DNA of 5,255 bases from Lachnospiraceae bacterium (GCA_016297945.1 JAEDFR010000131.1:1-5255); one strand, 5' to 3'; shown: positions 1-5,255, counted from the first letter of the stretch. The notes: a model not told the origin generated them from the letters alone. Made by a program: numbers and translations.

Positions 1-11
1 GATTTTCTGAG

Positions 12-17
12 TATAAT
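12..17 (+). promoter_or_regulatory. Possible -10 box upstream of the AbiL pair
   Basis: A perfect TATAAT hexamer lies 32 bases before the first start codon. The matching -35 box would fall outside the left edge of the window, so the promoter cannot be confirmed. In AT-rich DNA a lone TATAAT also occurs by chance. Confidence 0.35.
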
Positions 18-33
18 AAATAATGAAAAGGTG

Positions 34-40
34 AAAGGAG
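34..40 (+). promoter_or_regulatory. Ribosome binding site of the AbiLi/RloA-like gene
   Basis: AAAGGAG lies 9 bases before the ATG at 50. This strong Shine-Dalgarno match supports that ATG as the start. Confidence 0.8.
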
Positions 41-49
41 ACTGTTCTA

Positions 50-1321
50 ATGCTTCTACAATTTAATTTTAAGAATTTCAAATCTTTCAAAGATGATACA
101 ACAATAGACCTGACCGCTACTAAAATTTCCGAATTTAATAATCATGTTATTAGCATCGCAAATGAAAGAATACTTCCTGTTGCTGCTATATTTGGTGCCA
201 ATGCAAGCGGCAAGTCGAATGTACAGGAAGCCTTCAGATATATGTCGATGTATGTAATCAATTCTTTGGACTACGGCGATGAATCAGATCAAAAGAAAAA
301 GAAGTCACGTTTTTTCAAACCAACACCGTTCCTTTTTGATTCTGATAGTCGCACTGCCGAATCGTCTTTTGAGGTATATTTTATTGATTCTGAAGAAAAC
401 GGAGCAAAGACTTATAATTATGGCTTTACCGTAAATGGCAATGGTGTTTGTGAAGAATGGCTTAATTATAAGTCCAAGACTTCCCGTGGCGATTACAAAA
501 AGATTTTCTATCGCAATGGTAATGAACTTGATTTATCCGGCATTCCCTCGAAGAGCCAGGAAAATTTGAGGATTGCTTTGGAAAACGAAACTCTGATAGT
601 TTCTTTGGGCGCAAAGCTTAAGATTGCTAAGCTGAAGTATATCCGGGACTGGTTCATCAATAATGACTTTGCTGACTTTGGCAAACCTATAGAAAACTTC
701 TTTTTATCACAGCTCATTCCGGAAGGATTTGCAGAGGATGAAAAGGTCCGGAAAAATGTAGTTGATTATTTTGCTTCTTTTGACCCTTCAATTATTGACT
801 TCAATGTTGAAGTGTTAAAAACTGACGATGATGAAGAAAATGATCATCTGAAAATCGATGCTATCCATAAGATGATTGGCTCGGATCAAACTGCTTCTAT
901 TCCTCTGCAAAATGAGTCTGCAGGAACATTAAAAATGTTTGCACTTTATCCAATGCTTCAGGATGTATTATCAACTGGGGGCGTGTTGTTTATTGACGAG
1001 TTAAATGCAAGACTCCATCCGTTACTTGTGAGGACATTTATCATCACATTCTTGAATCCTGAAATTAATACCAAGAATGCACAGTTGATTTTTACTTCTC
1101 ATGATTCGTGGCAGCTTAATGGCAATATGCTTCGGCGAGATGAAATTTGGTTTGCAGAAAAGACTTTGGATGGCGTTTCAACTTTGTATTCGCTTGCTGA
1201 CTTTGTTGACGAAGATGGCGTAAAAATCCGCAAAGATGAAAACTATGAAAAGAATTATCTGTTAGGAAAGTATGGCGCAATTCCTTCCTTGAAGTATTTT
1301 GATATGTTTAAGGAGGAATAA
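50..1321 (+). CDS. rloA: AbiLi/RloA-like AAA15-family ABC-type ATPase
   Basis: This is a 423-residue cytoplasmic ATPase with an ABC/SMC-like head. The sequence shows an N-terminal strand pattern typical of the family (FKNFKSF, residues 7-13) and a Walker A loop GANASGKS (49-56, K55). It also shows a signature-like ESAGT (289-293), a Walker B GVLFIDEL with D316 and E317 (311-318), and a switch histidine H351 in FTSHDSW. The C-terminal YLLGKYGAIPSL (403-414) is characteristic of the COG1106 RloA/AbiLi proteins. The middle part (about 65-280) is the variable insertion expected in this family, and the length is normal. The RloB-family partner starts two bases after the stop, so the two are co-translated. 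In the family, such ATPases are thought to sense infection and control the partner effector. The family is clear; the infection trigger is unknown. It is less likely to be an OLD nuclease, because no Toprim domain is fused to it. Confidence 0.9.
   Translation: MLLQFNFKNFKSFKDDTTIDLTATKISEFNNHVISIANERILPVAAIFGANASGKSNVQEAFRYMSMYVINSLDYGDESDQKKKKSRFFKPTPFLFDSDSRTAESSFEVYFIDSEENGAKTYNYGFTVNGNGVCEEWLNYKSKTSRGDYKKIFYRNGNELDLSGIPSKSQENLRIALENETLIVSLGAKLKIAKLKYIRDWFINNDFADFGKPIENFFLSQLIPEGFAEDEKVRKNVVDYFASFDPSIIDFNVEVLKTDDDEENDHLKIDAIHKMIGSDQTASIPLQNESAGTLKMFALYPMLQDVLSTGGVLFIDELNARLHPLLVRTFIITFLNPEINTKNAQLIFTSHDSWQLNGNMLRRDEIWFAEKTLDGVSTLYSLADFVDEDGVKIRKDENYEKNYLLGKYGAIPSLKYFDMFKEE
1310..1316 (+). 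promoter_or_regulatory. Ribosome binding site of the RloB-like gene
   Basis: AAGGAGG lies inside the last codons of the upstream ATPase gene, 7 bases before the ATG at 1324. It is a near-perfect Shine-Dalgarno site and indicates coupled translation of the pair. Confidence 0.85.
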
Positions 1322-1323
1322 GC

Positions 1324-1977
1324 ATGCCGAGAGTTGAAAGAAACGGAAAACGAAAAACCAGAGACCAGCTTTCAAAGCAGAGAATTCCCGAACTCGGATA
1401 CTATTTCATCGTTACCGACACCAAAGAAACCGAACAAAACTATATGCTTGGATTACGAGATTCAATACCTGAGCATTTGCAGGGCAAACTGGTTATAAAG
1501 GTTATCAAGAAAAAGACCAAAGATTTAGTAGAAGAAGCTCGTGATCTTGCATCGCTTCATCCTCAATACGGAGAACCGTGGATAGTGTTCGACCGTGATC
1601 AGGTAAAAGATTTTGATGAGATCATTGCCCATGCAGACGCTTGCGGCATCAATGCCGGTTGGACAAATCCTTGTATTGAAGAATGGTTTAGTGCTTATTT
1701 TGGCACTATGCCTACATATGCAGGCTCGGTTACTTGTTGCGATGGATTTGCTACGACTTTTGAACGAGCATCCGGTCAAAAGTACGACAAGGCCGATCCT
1801 GAAATCTACAGGAAATTAAATCGATTGGGAAATGAGCAACGAGCTATAGAGATTGCTGCTCAGAAGTTTGAGGAACACAAACGTAACGGCAAGGACAAAC
1901 CATCAGATATGTCACCGTGCACTACGGTGCATCTGTTGGTGAGTGAGATCAAGGGGAAAATAGGAGATGAAAATTGA
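1324..1977 (+). CDS. rloB: RloB/AbiLii-family Toprim-like protein
   Basis: This is a 217-residue soluble protein and the likely effector of the AbiL/RloAB pair. Family landmarks occur in order. A basic N-terminus is followed by strand 1 and the T-E-x-N-Y motif (YYFIVTDTKETEQNY, 26-40). The acidic strand motif IVFDRD has D90 and D92 (87-92), NPCIEEW (115-121) matches the family's N-P-C-x-E-x-W, and the C-terminal part is TTVHLLVSEI (200-209). RloB proteins carry a Toprim-like fold, so a metal-dependent nucleic-acid-cleaving role is plausible, but the activity is inferred. One oddity is that the position where many RloB/Toprim proteins have E-G holds D32-T33, so the first acidic residue is Asp rather than Glu. 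The length is usual for the family. It follows the ATPase gene by two bases and no terminator follows it. The TGA stop overlaps a possible -35 box for the next operon. Confidence 0.88.
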   Translation: MPRVERNGKRKTRDQLSKQRIPELGYYFIVTDTKETEQNYMLGLRDSIPEHLQGKLVIKVIKKKTKDLVEEARDLASLHPQYGEPWIVFDRDQVKDFDEIIAHADACGINAGWTNPCIEEWFSAYFGTMPTYAGSVTCCDGFATTFERASGQKYDKADPEIYRKLNRLGNEQRAIEIAAQKFEEHKRNGKDKPSDMSPCTTVHLLVSEIKGKIGDEN

Positions 1978-2003
1978 TTTTGGATATAGTAACAAATATA
2001 TCC
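1974..2003 (+). promoter_or_regulatory. Weak candidate promoter with palindromic operator-like site before CBASS
   Basis: TTGATT (1974-1979) and TATATC (1997-2002) are 17 bases apart, which is correct -35/-10 spacing, but the -10 match is only 4 of 6. A perfect 7-bp inverted repeat, GGATATA (1982-1988) and TATATCC (1997-2003), covers the spacer and the -10. It has no T-run after it, so it is not a terminator. It could be an operator or an RNA hairpin. The call is tentative. Confidence 0.28.
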
Positions 2004-2030
2004 GTAAACTGAGTCTGTAAACCAAAATGG

Positions 2031-2056
2031 TAGTAGCTCTATTTTATTGAGCACTA
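2031..2056 (+). other. Small stem-loop in the leader of the CD-NTase gene
   Basis: TAGT-A-GCTC (2031-2039) can pair with GAGCACTA (2049-2056), giving 8 base pairs with one bulged A and a 9-base AT-rich loop. It sits 15 bases upstream of the ribosome binding site. It is weak and could be chance. Confidence 0.25.
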
Positions 2057-2070
2057 TACGAAAACTGGAA

Positions 2071-2077
2071 AGAGAGG
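2071..2077 (+). promoter_or_regulatory. Ribosome binding site that sets the GTG start of the CD-NTase
   Basis: AGAGAGG lies 7 bases before GTG 2085. There is no better-placed in-frame ATG, and the protein from this GTG begins in the usual way for the family, so the non-ATG start is preferred. Confidence 0.65.
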
Positions 2078-2084
2078 TATTCCT

Positions 2085-3311
2085 GTGAAGAATATACCCG
2101 AAAGACAAAAAGACATTCTGTCCATCATTGCAAAACTCGATATTTCACCGACAATGTTCAGGAATGCCGTTGAAAAATACAATGCCATCACGCAGTTCCT
2201 CGTTGGTTGCGGTATTGAGGCTGATATATATCCACAAGGTTCCTTTGCGTTTGGAACAGTGATTCGCCCCAATGCCAAAGACCCATCAGCAAATTATGAT
2301 GTTGACGTTATCTGCCAAGTAAAAGGAAACCGTTCGTCACTTGCCCCAAGTGAGCTGCGGCAACAAATTAAAAATGCGCTGACTTCCAGTGATGTCTATG
2401 GAGGAAAACTGACTGTTTGCGATGAATGCTTCACGATTGAATATGCCGATATTAACGGCATTGGTTTTACCATCGATATTGTACCTGCTACAGATGAAGC
2501 CTATGAAATTAAGAACCGTTTAGTCAGAAAAAGTTTTCATCCAGAGCTGATTGATACTGCCATTGCTATTCCAAAACACAATGGAAATCGAAACTATTCT
2601 TGGTTAACGAACAATCCCAAAGGGTTCCGCTCTTGGTTTGAAACAATCAATCAGCCCTATTTAGATTTTTCCGGGAATACATACCGCCAGTGTCTTTATG
2701 AGGAAAACAGAGCGCTGTTTGCATCCGTTGAAGATATACCTAAAGAAATGGAGCGTTCGGCCCTTCAGCGTGTAATCCAGATTCTGAAATACCACAGAGA
2801 TATATATTACGCGAAAATTCAAGATGGGGACGATATTAAGCCAATTTCTGCCCTTATCAACGCGGTTGTTGCTCAAATTTCATCTACACATTCACCAGCC
2901 TGCTCAGTGTTTGAACTGTTGGAATATGTCATAGATGAATTCGGCATCTATGCGCAACAGCAGCAACTCACACTAAAGGAATTCTCATTAAAATATGGTA
3001 GCCGCAATGTATTTTCTCGCCCAGACGGGAAGTGGTACATAGCTAATCCTGCGAATCCAGAGGATAATCTGGCAGATCAATGGAACAAAGATGCTAGAAT
3101 TCCAGAATACTTTTTCCGCTGGGCAAAAGCCGCTAAATCTGATCTGATTGAATCCTTGCACCTTGATGAAGATGTACAGTTCAGAGCGGCGGTAGAGAAT
3201 GGTTTTGGAAGAAATGCAGTATCAAGTGCCCTTGGCAACAAGTATTCCAGCACTACATCACCGCGGAATATCATTTCTCAGACTGCCGCGAAGCCATACT
3301 ATAGCCTATGA
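2085..3311 (+). CDS. CBASS CD-NTase (cGAS/DncV-like nucleotidyltransferase, SMODS domain)
   Basis: This 408-residue soluble enzyme is expected to join NTPs into a cyclic di- or trinucleotide alarm signal on phage infection. The N-terminal nucleotidyltransferase core has the GS motif (QGSFAFGT, 51-58) and the metal-binding pair D72 and D74 in YDVDVICQV. The third acidic residue is D131 in FTIDIVPA. These are the three catalytic aspartates of the pol-beta/cGAS fold, so the enzyme looks active. The segment W173-x6-G180-x3-W184 and the helical C-terminal lobe with ANPANPEDNLADQW (320-333) are typical of SMODS nucleotidyltransferases. The CD-NTase clade and product cannot be read from the sequence by eye. 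The gene uses a GTG start, and its stop overlaps the next ATG in ATGA. The protein ends in PYYSL, not in the Gly or Ala expected at a C-terminus targeted by Cap2-type conjugation. Confidence 0.93.
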   Translation: MKNIPERQKDILSIIAKLDISPTMFRNAVEKYNAITQFLVGCGIEADIYPQGSFAFGTVIRPNAKDPSANYDVDVICQVKGNRSSLAPSELRQQIKNALTSSDVYGGKLTVCDECFTIEYADINGIGFTIDIVPATDEAYEIKNRLVRKSFHPELIDTAIAIPKHNGNRNYSWLTNNPKGFRSWFETINQPYLDFSGNTYRQCLYEENRALFASVEDIPKEMERSALQRVIQILKYHRDIYYAKIQDGDDIKPISALINAVVAQISSTHSPACSVFELLEYVIDEFGIYAQQQQLTLKEFSLKYGSRNVFSRPDGKWYIANPANPEDNLADQWNKDARIPEYFFRWAKAAKSDLIESLHLDEDVQFRAAVENGFGRNAVSSALGNKYSSTTSPRNIISQTAAKPYYSL

Positions 3312-4006
3312 TTTTTACCACAGAATCTGGGATGCAGCAGGTTACAAACCTGCTGCATCAATACGATGAGCTTGTTGTTCTATCGCAAGATGAATCTCTC
3401 ATCATTCTTTCCGGTTACATTCAGATTGACTGCACAGCAAGAGAATATTGGGTCTGCAAAAAATATCACGTTCAAATTGGGATTCCCTTAAATTCGGATG
3501 ATCTTCCTTATGTGATAGACGACGACAATCAAGTTGATCAAAGCTATCCACACAAATACTCTGACGGAAAGCTATGTACCGAAACAGATTCTGCCATTAG
3601 GATACGCTTTATTGGCGGTTTTGATTTAGTCGCTTGGATGGCTGAATTTGTCGAAACATATTTCTTCTCATATGAGTATTATCAACGCTTTGGCGAGTTC
3701 CCATTTGGAGAACGTGGTCACAACTTGGAAGGAATCATTGAAACATACTCCGATTTGTTTCATGAGAAAGATTCTGTGAAAACACTCCGGTTAATGGGCG
3801 CTGTATCATCTCAACGTTATCGTGGCCACTATCCATGTCCATGCGGTTCAGGAAAGCGATTGCGCTCGTGTCATGGTCCGTATCTATTTGATTTTTATAC
3901 TGATGAACGCTTGAATTCTATTGTTAAAAAGGATTTCTCGATGATAAAAGAGGAGGTTATAAGGCGTCAAAATGAACAGCAACGTAATTCAAGAACGTCA
4001 AAATGA
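3308..4006 (+). CDS. E2-like conjugating protein with C-terminal SEC-C motif (short type II CBASS)
   Basis: This is a 232-residue soluble protein. Residues about 25-125 look like a bacterial E2 (UBC) fold. The strand YHVQIGIPL (53-61) is followed by a proline-bearing loop and then SYPHKYSDGKLC (79-90), where H82 and C90 fit the E2 H-P/G-x-x-C active-site pattern. A separate C-terminal segment, CPCGSGKRLRSCH (177-189), is a SEC-C metal-binding motif with ligands C177, C179, C188 and H189. No E1 or JAB domain is present in it or nearby, so it fits stand-alone E2 proteins of short type II CBASS, which act on the partner CD-NTase. The start overlaps the CD-NTase stop (ATGA) and has no Shine-Dalgarno site of its own, so translation should depend on re-initiation. 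A strong hairpin sits in codons 8-18. Its target and zinc binding are inferred. Confidence 0.8.
   Translation: MIFTTESGMQQVTNLLHQYDELVVLSQDESLIILSGYIQIDCTAREYWVCKKYHVQIGIPLNSDDLPYVIDDDNQVDQSYPHKYSDGKLCTETDSAIRIRFIGGFDLVAWMAEFVETYFFSYEYYQRFGEFPFGERGHNLEGIIETYSDLFHEKDSVKTLRLMGAVSSQRYRGHYPCPCGSGKRLRSCHGPYLFDFYTDERLNSIVKKDFSMIKEEVIRRQNEQQRNSRTSK
3331..3359 (+). repeat. Perfect 13-bp inverted repeat inside the start of the E2 gene
   Basis: GATGCAGCAGGTT (3331-3343) and AACCTGCTGCATC (3347-3359) are exact reverse complements separated by only ACA. In mRNA this forms a very stable hairpin 23 bases after the E2 start codon. It has no T-run, so it is not an ordinary terminator. A role in tuning translation, mRNA stability or binding by a protein is possible but unproven. 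Confidence 0.85.
3951..3956 (+). promoter_or_regulatory. Shine-Dalgarno site of the 4TM effector, unusually far from the start
   Basis: AGGAGG lies inside the E2 gene, 15 bases before ATG 3972, which is longer than the usual 5-9. A weaker AAGG (3961-3964) has the normal 7-base spacing. An in-frame TAA at 3960-3962 excludes any earlier start. Confidence 0.55.
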
Positions 4007-4007
4007 A
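3965..4007 (+). repeat. 12-base direct repeat across the E2/4TM gene overlap
   Basis: CGTCAAAATGAA occurs at 3965-3976 and again at 3996-4007, 31 bases apart. The first copy contains the start codon of the effector gene and the second contains the stop codon of the E2 gene. Ten of the bases recur at 4452-4461 inside the effector gene. The 31-base offset puts the copies in different frames, so each encodes RQNE in a different protein. This may be a small duplication or chance. Confidence 0.45.
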
Positions 4008-4826
4008 GAATACTCCCTCCAAACACAGTATGCTGCTCGTGTATGCTTCAACGCTGCTGAAAGATTCAATCGTTTTGCTTGGATTGCATGCTTAATCTCT
4101 GCTTTTTCTGTTTTTCTTCCCAAAACGTGGCCAGAATATGTTTTATATGGGATTCCATTTGTTTTTGATTTAATTGCAGCTTTCTTTACATATTTGGCCT
4201 CAAAAAAAGTGATATTAGCATCAGATCTTCGTAAAGCATTCGATTCTTATGTACTGGATTTTGTTACTGACCCAAAATCAGAAAGCGATCATTACAGATT
4301 GAAAGAAAAAGTGATAAAAATCTGTTCAAAGGACCCAAATAAGACAGCATCGCAAATTGCAAATAGCGGCAAAGACTCACCTCCAGGTGTTCGAGATTGG
4401 TATGTTTTTTCAAATCCTATTGACGGAATTAGAGCTCAATTTGAGTGTCAACGTCAAAATGCCTGGTGGAATACAAAACTATCGCCTATACGCTATGCAC
4501 TCTCTTGCGTTTGCGTGGTAGTGGTTGGAGTTATATTCTTTTGTCTTGCAAGGAGAAATGGCATACTTTCTTCTATTCTATGTTCTGCTGGGTTGCTCTT
4601 AAGGATTATCGAACGCATAGTAGTGAACTATAAATACATTTACATTTCCAAATCAATCGAAGGAGCATTGCAAACAATGGAAGCACATCCGACTTTAGAA
4701 GGTATAAGAGTCTTACAGAATCTTATCGACCAGCGCCGAGCAATTAATGTATTAGAAATAAATTTATTACACCGAAAAGCAGCTGAAAGATTCACAAATC
4801 TCTATGAAAAAATAAGCACAAAATAA
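3972..4826 (+). CDS. S-4TM family putative pore-forming CBASS effector
   Basis: This 284-residue membrane protein is the likely killer component of the CBASS operon. Four hydrophobic segments are visible in two pairs: about 35-50, 56-76, 174-193 and 197-217. Between the pairs lies a polar stretch of roughly 95 residues (78-172). After them comes a helical, charged C-terminal tail (218-284). This 2+2 layout, the length and the place after a CD-NTase match the S-4TM effectors, which are predicted to open or disrupt the inner membrane when the cyclic nucleotide is made. No known nucleotide-binding domain is recognisable, so the signal-receiving part is unknown; the middle region is the best candidate. 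There is no signal peptide. The gene overlaps the E2 gene by 35 bases, so the two are tightly coupled. A predicted terminator follows 114 bases after the stop. The exact family is inferred from topology and context. Confidence 0.82.
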   Translation: MNSNVIQERQNEEYSLQTQYAARVCFNAAERFNRFAWIACLISAFSVFLPKTWPEYVLYGIPFVFDLIAAFFTYLASKKVILASDLRKAFDSYVLDFVTDPKSESDHYRLKEKVIKICSKDPNKTASQIANSGKDSPPGVRDWYVFSNPIDGIRAQFECQRQNAWWNTKLSPIRYALSCVCVVVVGVIFFCLARRNGILSSILCSAGLLLRIIERIVVNYKYIYISKSIEGALQTMEAHPTLEGIRVLQNLIDQRRAINVLEINLLHRKAAERFTNLYEKISTK

Positions 4827-4940
4827 CTCAATATAGAAAACATTGTTTCACACACCGAATGTTCAAAAGATTCAATTTCTTGTGTAACATACCTTTCCCT
4901 ATTTCACTTTTTTAATTCTTGAAATGAAGCATAAACAACA

Positions 4941-4975
4941 ATCCAGCTCTGCCATTGCGGTAGGGCCGGATTTTT
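4941..4975 (+). terminator. Rho-independent terminator of the CBASS operon
   Basis: ATCCAGCTCTGCC (4941-4953) pairs with GGTAGGGCCGGAT (4959-4971) around a 5-base loop. The stem has 13 positions, with one A-C mismatch and two G-U pairs. TTTTT (4971-4975) follows directly. The T-run is only on this side, so it works for + strand transcripts. Confidence 0.85.
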
Positions 4976-4982
4976 CTGTTCT

Positions 4983-5043
4983 ATCGGCAAAATACAGAAA
5001 AAAGTTAGTAAGAATATCGCAGGTTTTTGCCGATGCCGGCAAA
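4983..5043. repeat. Two mutually exclusive inverted repeats built on TTGCCGA
   Basis: ATCGGCAAAA (4983-4992) is the exact reverse complement of TTTTGCCGAT (5025-5034). The latter overlaps a second hairpin, TTTGCCG (5026-5032) with CGGCAAA (5037-5043) around a 4-base loop. Another TTGCCGA lies at 5082-5088. There is no T-run, so these are not terminators. They lie upstream of the promoter of the next gene and may be binding sites. Otherwise the gap from 4827 to 5192 holds only the terminator and that promoter. Confidence 0.5.
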
Positions 5044-5112
5044 TTGCTCTTTTGATTTATTCAAACAGATCATTATTTTTCTTGCCGAAAGTTTGAAATT
5101 CTTATCATATTC

Positions 5113-5141
5113 TTGATTTTTCGGTCGAACTGTGATATACT
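5113..5141 (+). promoter_or_regulatory. Sigma-A type promoter of the HTH regulator gene
   Basis: TTGATT (5113-5118) and TATACT (5136-5141) are separated by exactly 17 bases. A TG one base before the -10 (5133-5134) makes it an extended -10. Transcription should start near 5148, leaving a leader of about 45 bases that contains the ribosome binding site. Confidence 0.75.
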
Positions 5142-5179
5142 ATATTTGTATTATTGTATCCAGCGCCAAATAGCTCATA

Positions 5180-5186
5180 AAGGAGA
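5180..5186 (+). promoter_or_regulatory. Ribosome binding site of the HTH regulator gene
   Basis: AAGGAGA, with its last consensus G at 5185, is 7 bases before the ATG at 5193. It is a strong, well-spaced Shine-Dalgarno site. Confidence 0.8.
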
Positions 5187-5192
5187 TTCAAA

Positions 5193-5255
5193 ATGGCTGT
5201 TAGTTATAAGAAATTATGGCACATCCTTGTTGACAGAAACATGAAGAAAAAGGAT
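5193..5255 (+). CDS. Cro/CI-type helix-turn-helix regulator (N-terminus only, cut by window edge)
   Basis: Only 21 codons are visible, running off the right edge without a stop. The encoded start, MAVSYKKLWHILVDRNMKKK, closely resembles the first helix and turn of small (about 65-75 residue) XRE-family DNA-binding proteins common in Bacillota, where S-Y-x-K-L-W and M-K-K-K-D-L are recurrent. It has its own promoter and ribosome binding site and lies after a terminator, so it begins a new transcription unit rather than belonging to the CBASS operon. Such small regulators often precede restriction-modification or mobile-element genes. Whether that is so here, or whether it controls this island, cannot be seen. 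The repeats just upstream are possible operators. Confidence 0.75.
   Translation, partial: MAVSYKKLWHILVDRNMKKKD

Noticed and set aside
508..717. Open frame on the - strand inside the ATPase gene
   Set aside because: It lies entirely within a well-supported gene, lacks a ribosome binding site and its product resembles nothing. It is a shadow frame, as are the - strand frames at 1525-1779, 1860-2108, 2054-2278, 2661-2876 and 3077-3274.
1613..1819. 68-codon + strand frame inside the RloB gene
   Set aside because: It is wholly contained in the RloB-family coding region in another frame, with no ribosome binding site.
1982..2003. Terminator between rloB and the CBASS operon
   Set aside because: The stem is AT-rich, only 7 bp, and no T-run follows it. 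It does not meet the pattern of an intrinsic terminator.
3332..3334. Alternative E2 start at the in-frame ATG of codon 9
   Set aside because: It is buried in the 13-bp hairpin and has no good ribosome binding site, while the ATGA overlap at 3308 is a standard coupled start.
4445..4633. 62-codon + strand frame inside the 4TM effector gene
   Set aside because: It overlaps the membrane-segment coding region in another frame and has no Shine-Dalgarno site, so it is a shadow.
5026..5043. Second intrinsic terminator (TTTGCCG-ATGC-CGGCAAA hairpin)
   Set aside because: The 7-bp stem is followed by TTGCTC rather than a T-run, so it is better described as an inverted repeat.
1..5255. CRISPR array, tRNA/rRNA genes, insertion sequence or transposase
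   Set aside because: No regularly spaced repeat array, cloverleaf or rRNA-like stretch, terminal inverted repeats or transposase motifs were seen on either strand.

Overview
The window is AT-rich, with strong AGGAGG-type Shine-Dalgarno sites, short intergenic gaps and a rho-independent terminator ending in a T-run. This points to a low-GC Gram-positive bacterium, most likely a clostridial member of the Bacillota. That assignment is an inference from style and from protein flavour; no marker gene is present. All genes lie on the + strand and together they look like a slice of a defence island.

Region 1 (about 1-1977) holds a two-gene module. The first gene is an AbiLi/RloA-type ABC-like ATPase (50-1321). 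Two bases after its stop comes an RloB/AbiLii-family protein with a Toprim-like fold (1324-1977). This is the gene pair of the AbiL/RloAB type of anti-phage (abortive infection) system.

Region 2 (1978-2084) is a 107-base gap with a 7-bp inverted repeat over a weak candidate promoter, a small stem-loop and a ribosome binding site. There is no terminator, so read-through from region 1 into region 2 is possible.

Region 3 (2085-4826) is a compact, overlapping three-gene CBASS operon. It encodes a cGAS/DncV-like nucleotidyltransferase (GTG start, 2085-3311), a stand-alone E2-like conjugating protein with a C-terminal SEC-C metal-binding motif (3308-4006), and a four-helix membrane effector of the S-4TM type (3972-4826). 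No E1/JAB gene is present, so the layout matches the 'short' type II CBASS. Expected logic: infection activates the CD-NTase, the E2-like protein modifies or primes it, the nucleotide product triggers the membrane protein, and the cell is lost before phage release. A perfect 13-bp hairpin in the first codons of the E2 gene is the most striking DNA-level feature.

Region 4 (4827-5192) is non-coding. It contains a good intrinsic terminator for the CBASS operon, a cluster of inverted and direct repeats built on TTGCCGA, and a well-formed extended -10 promoter. That promoter drives the last gene, a Cro/CI-like helix-turn-helix regulator of which only the first 21 codons (5193-5255) are inside the window.
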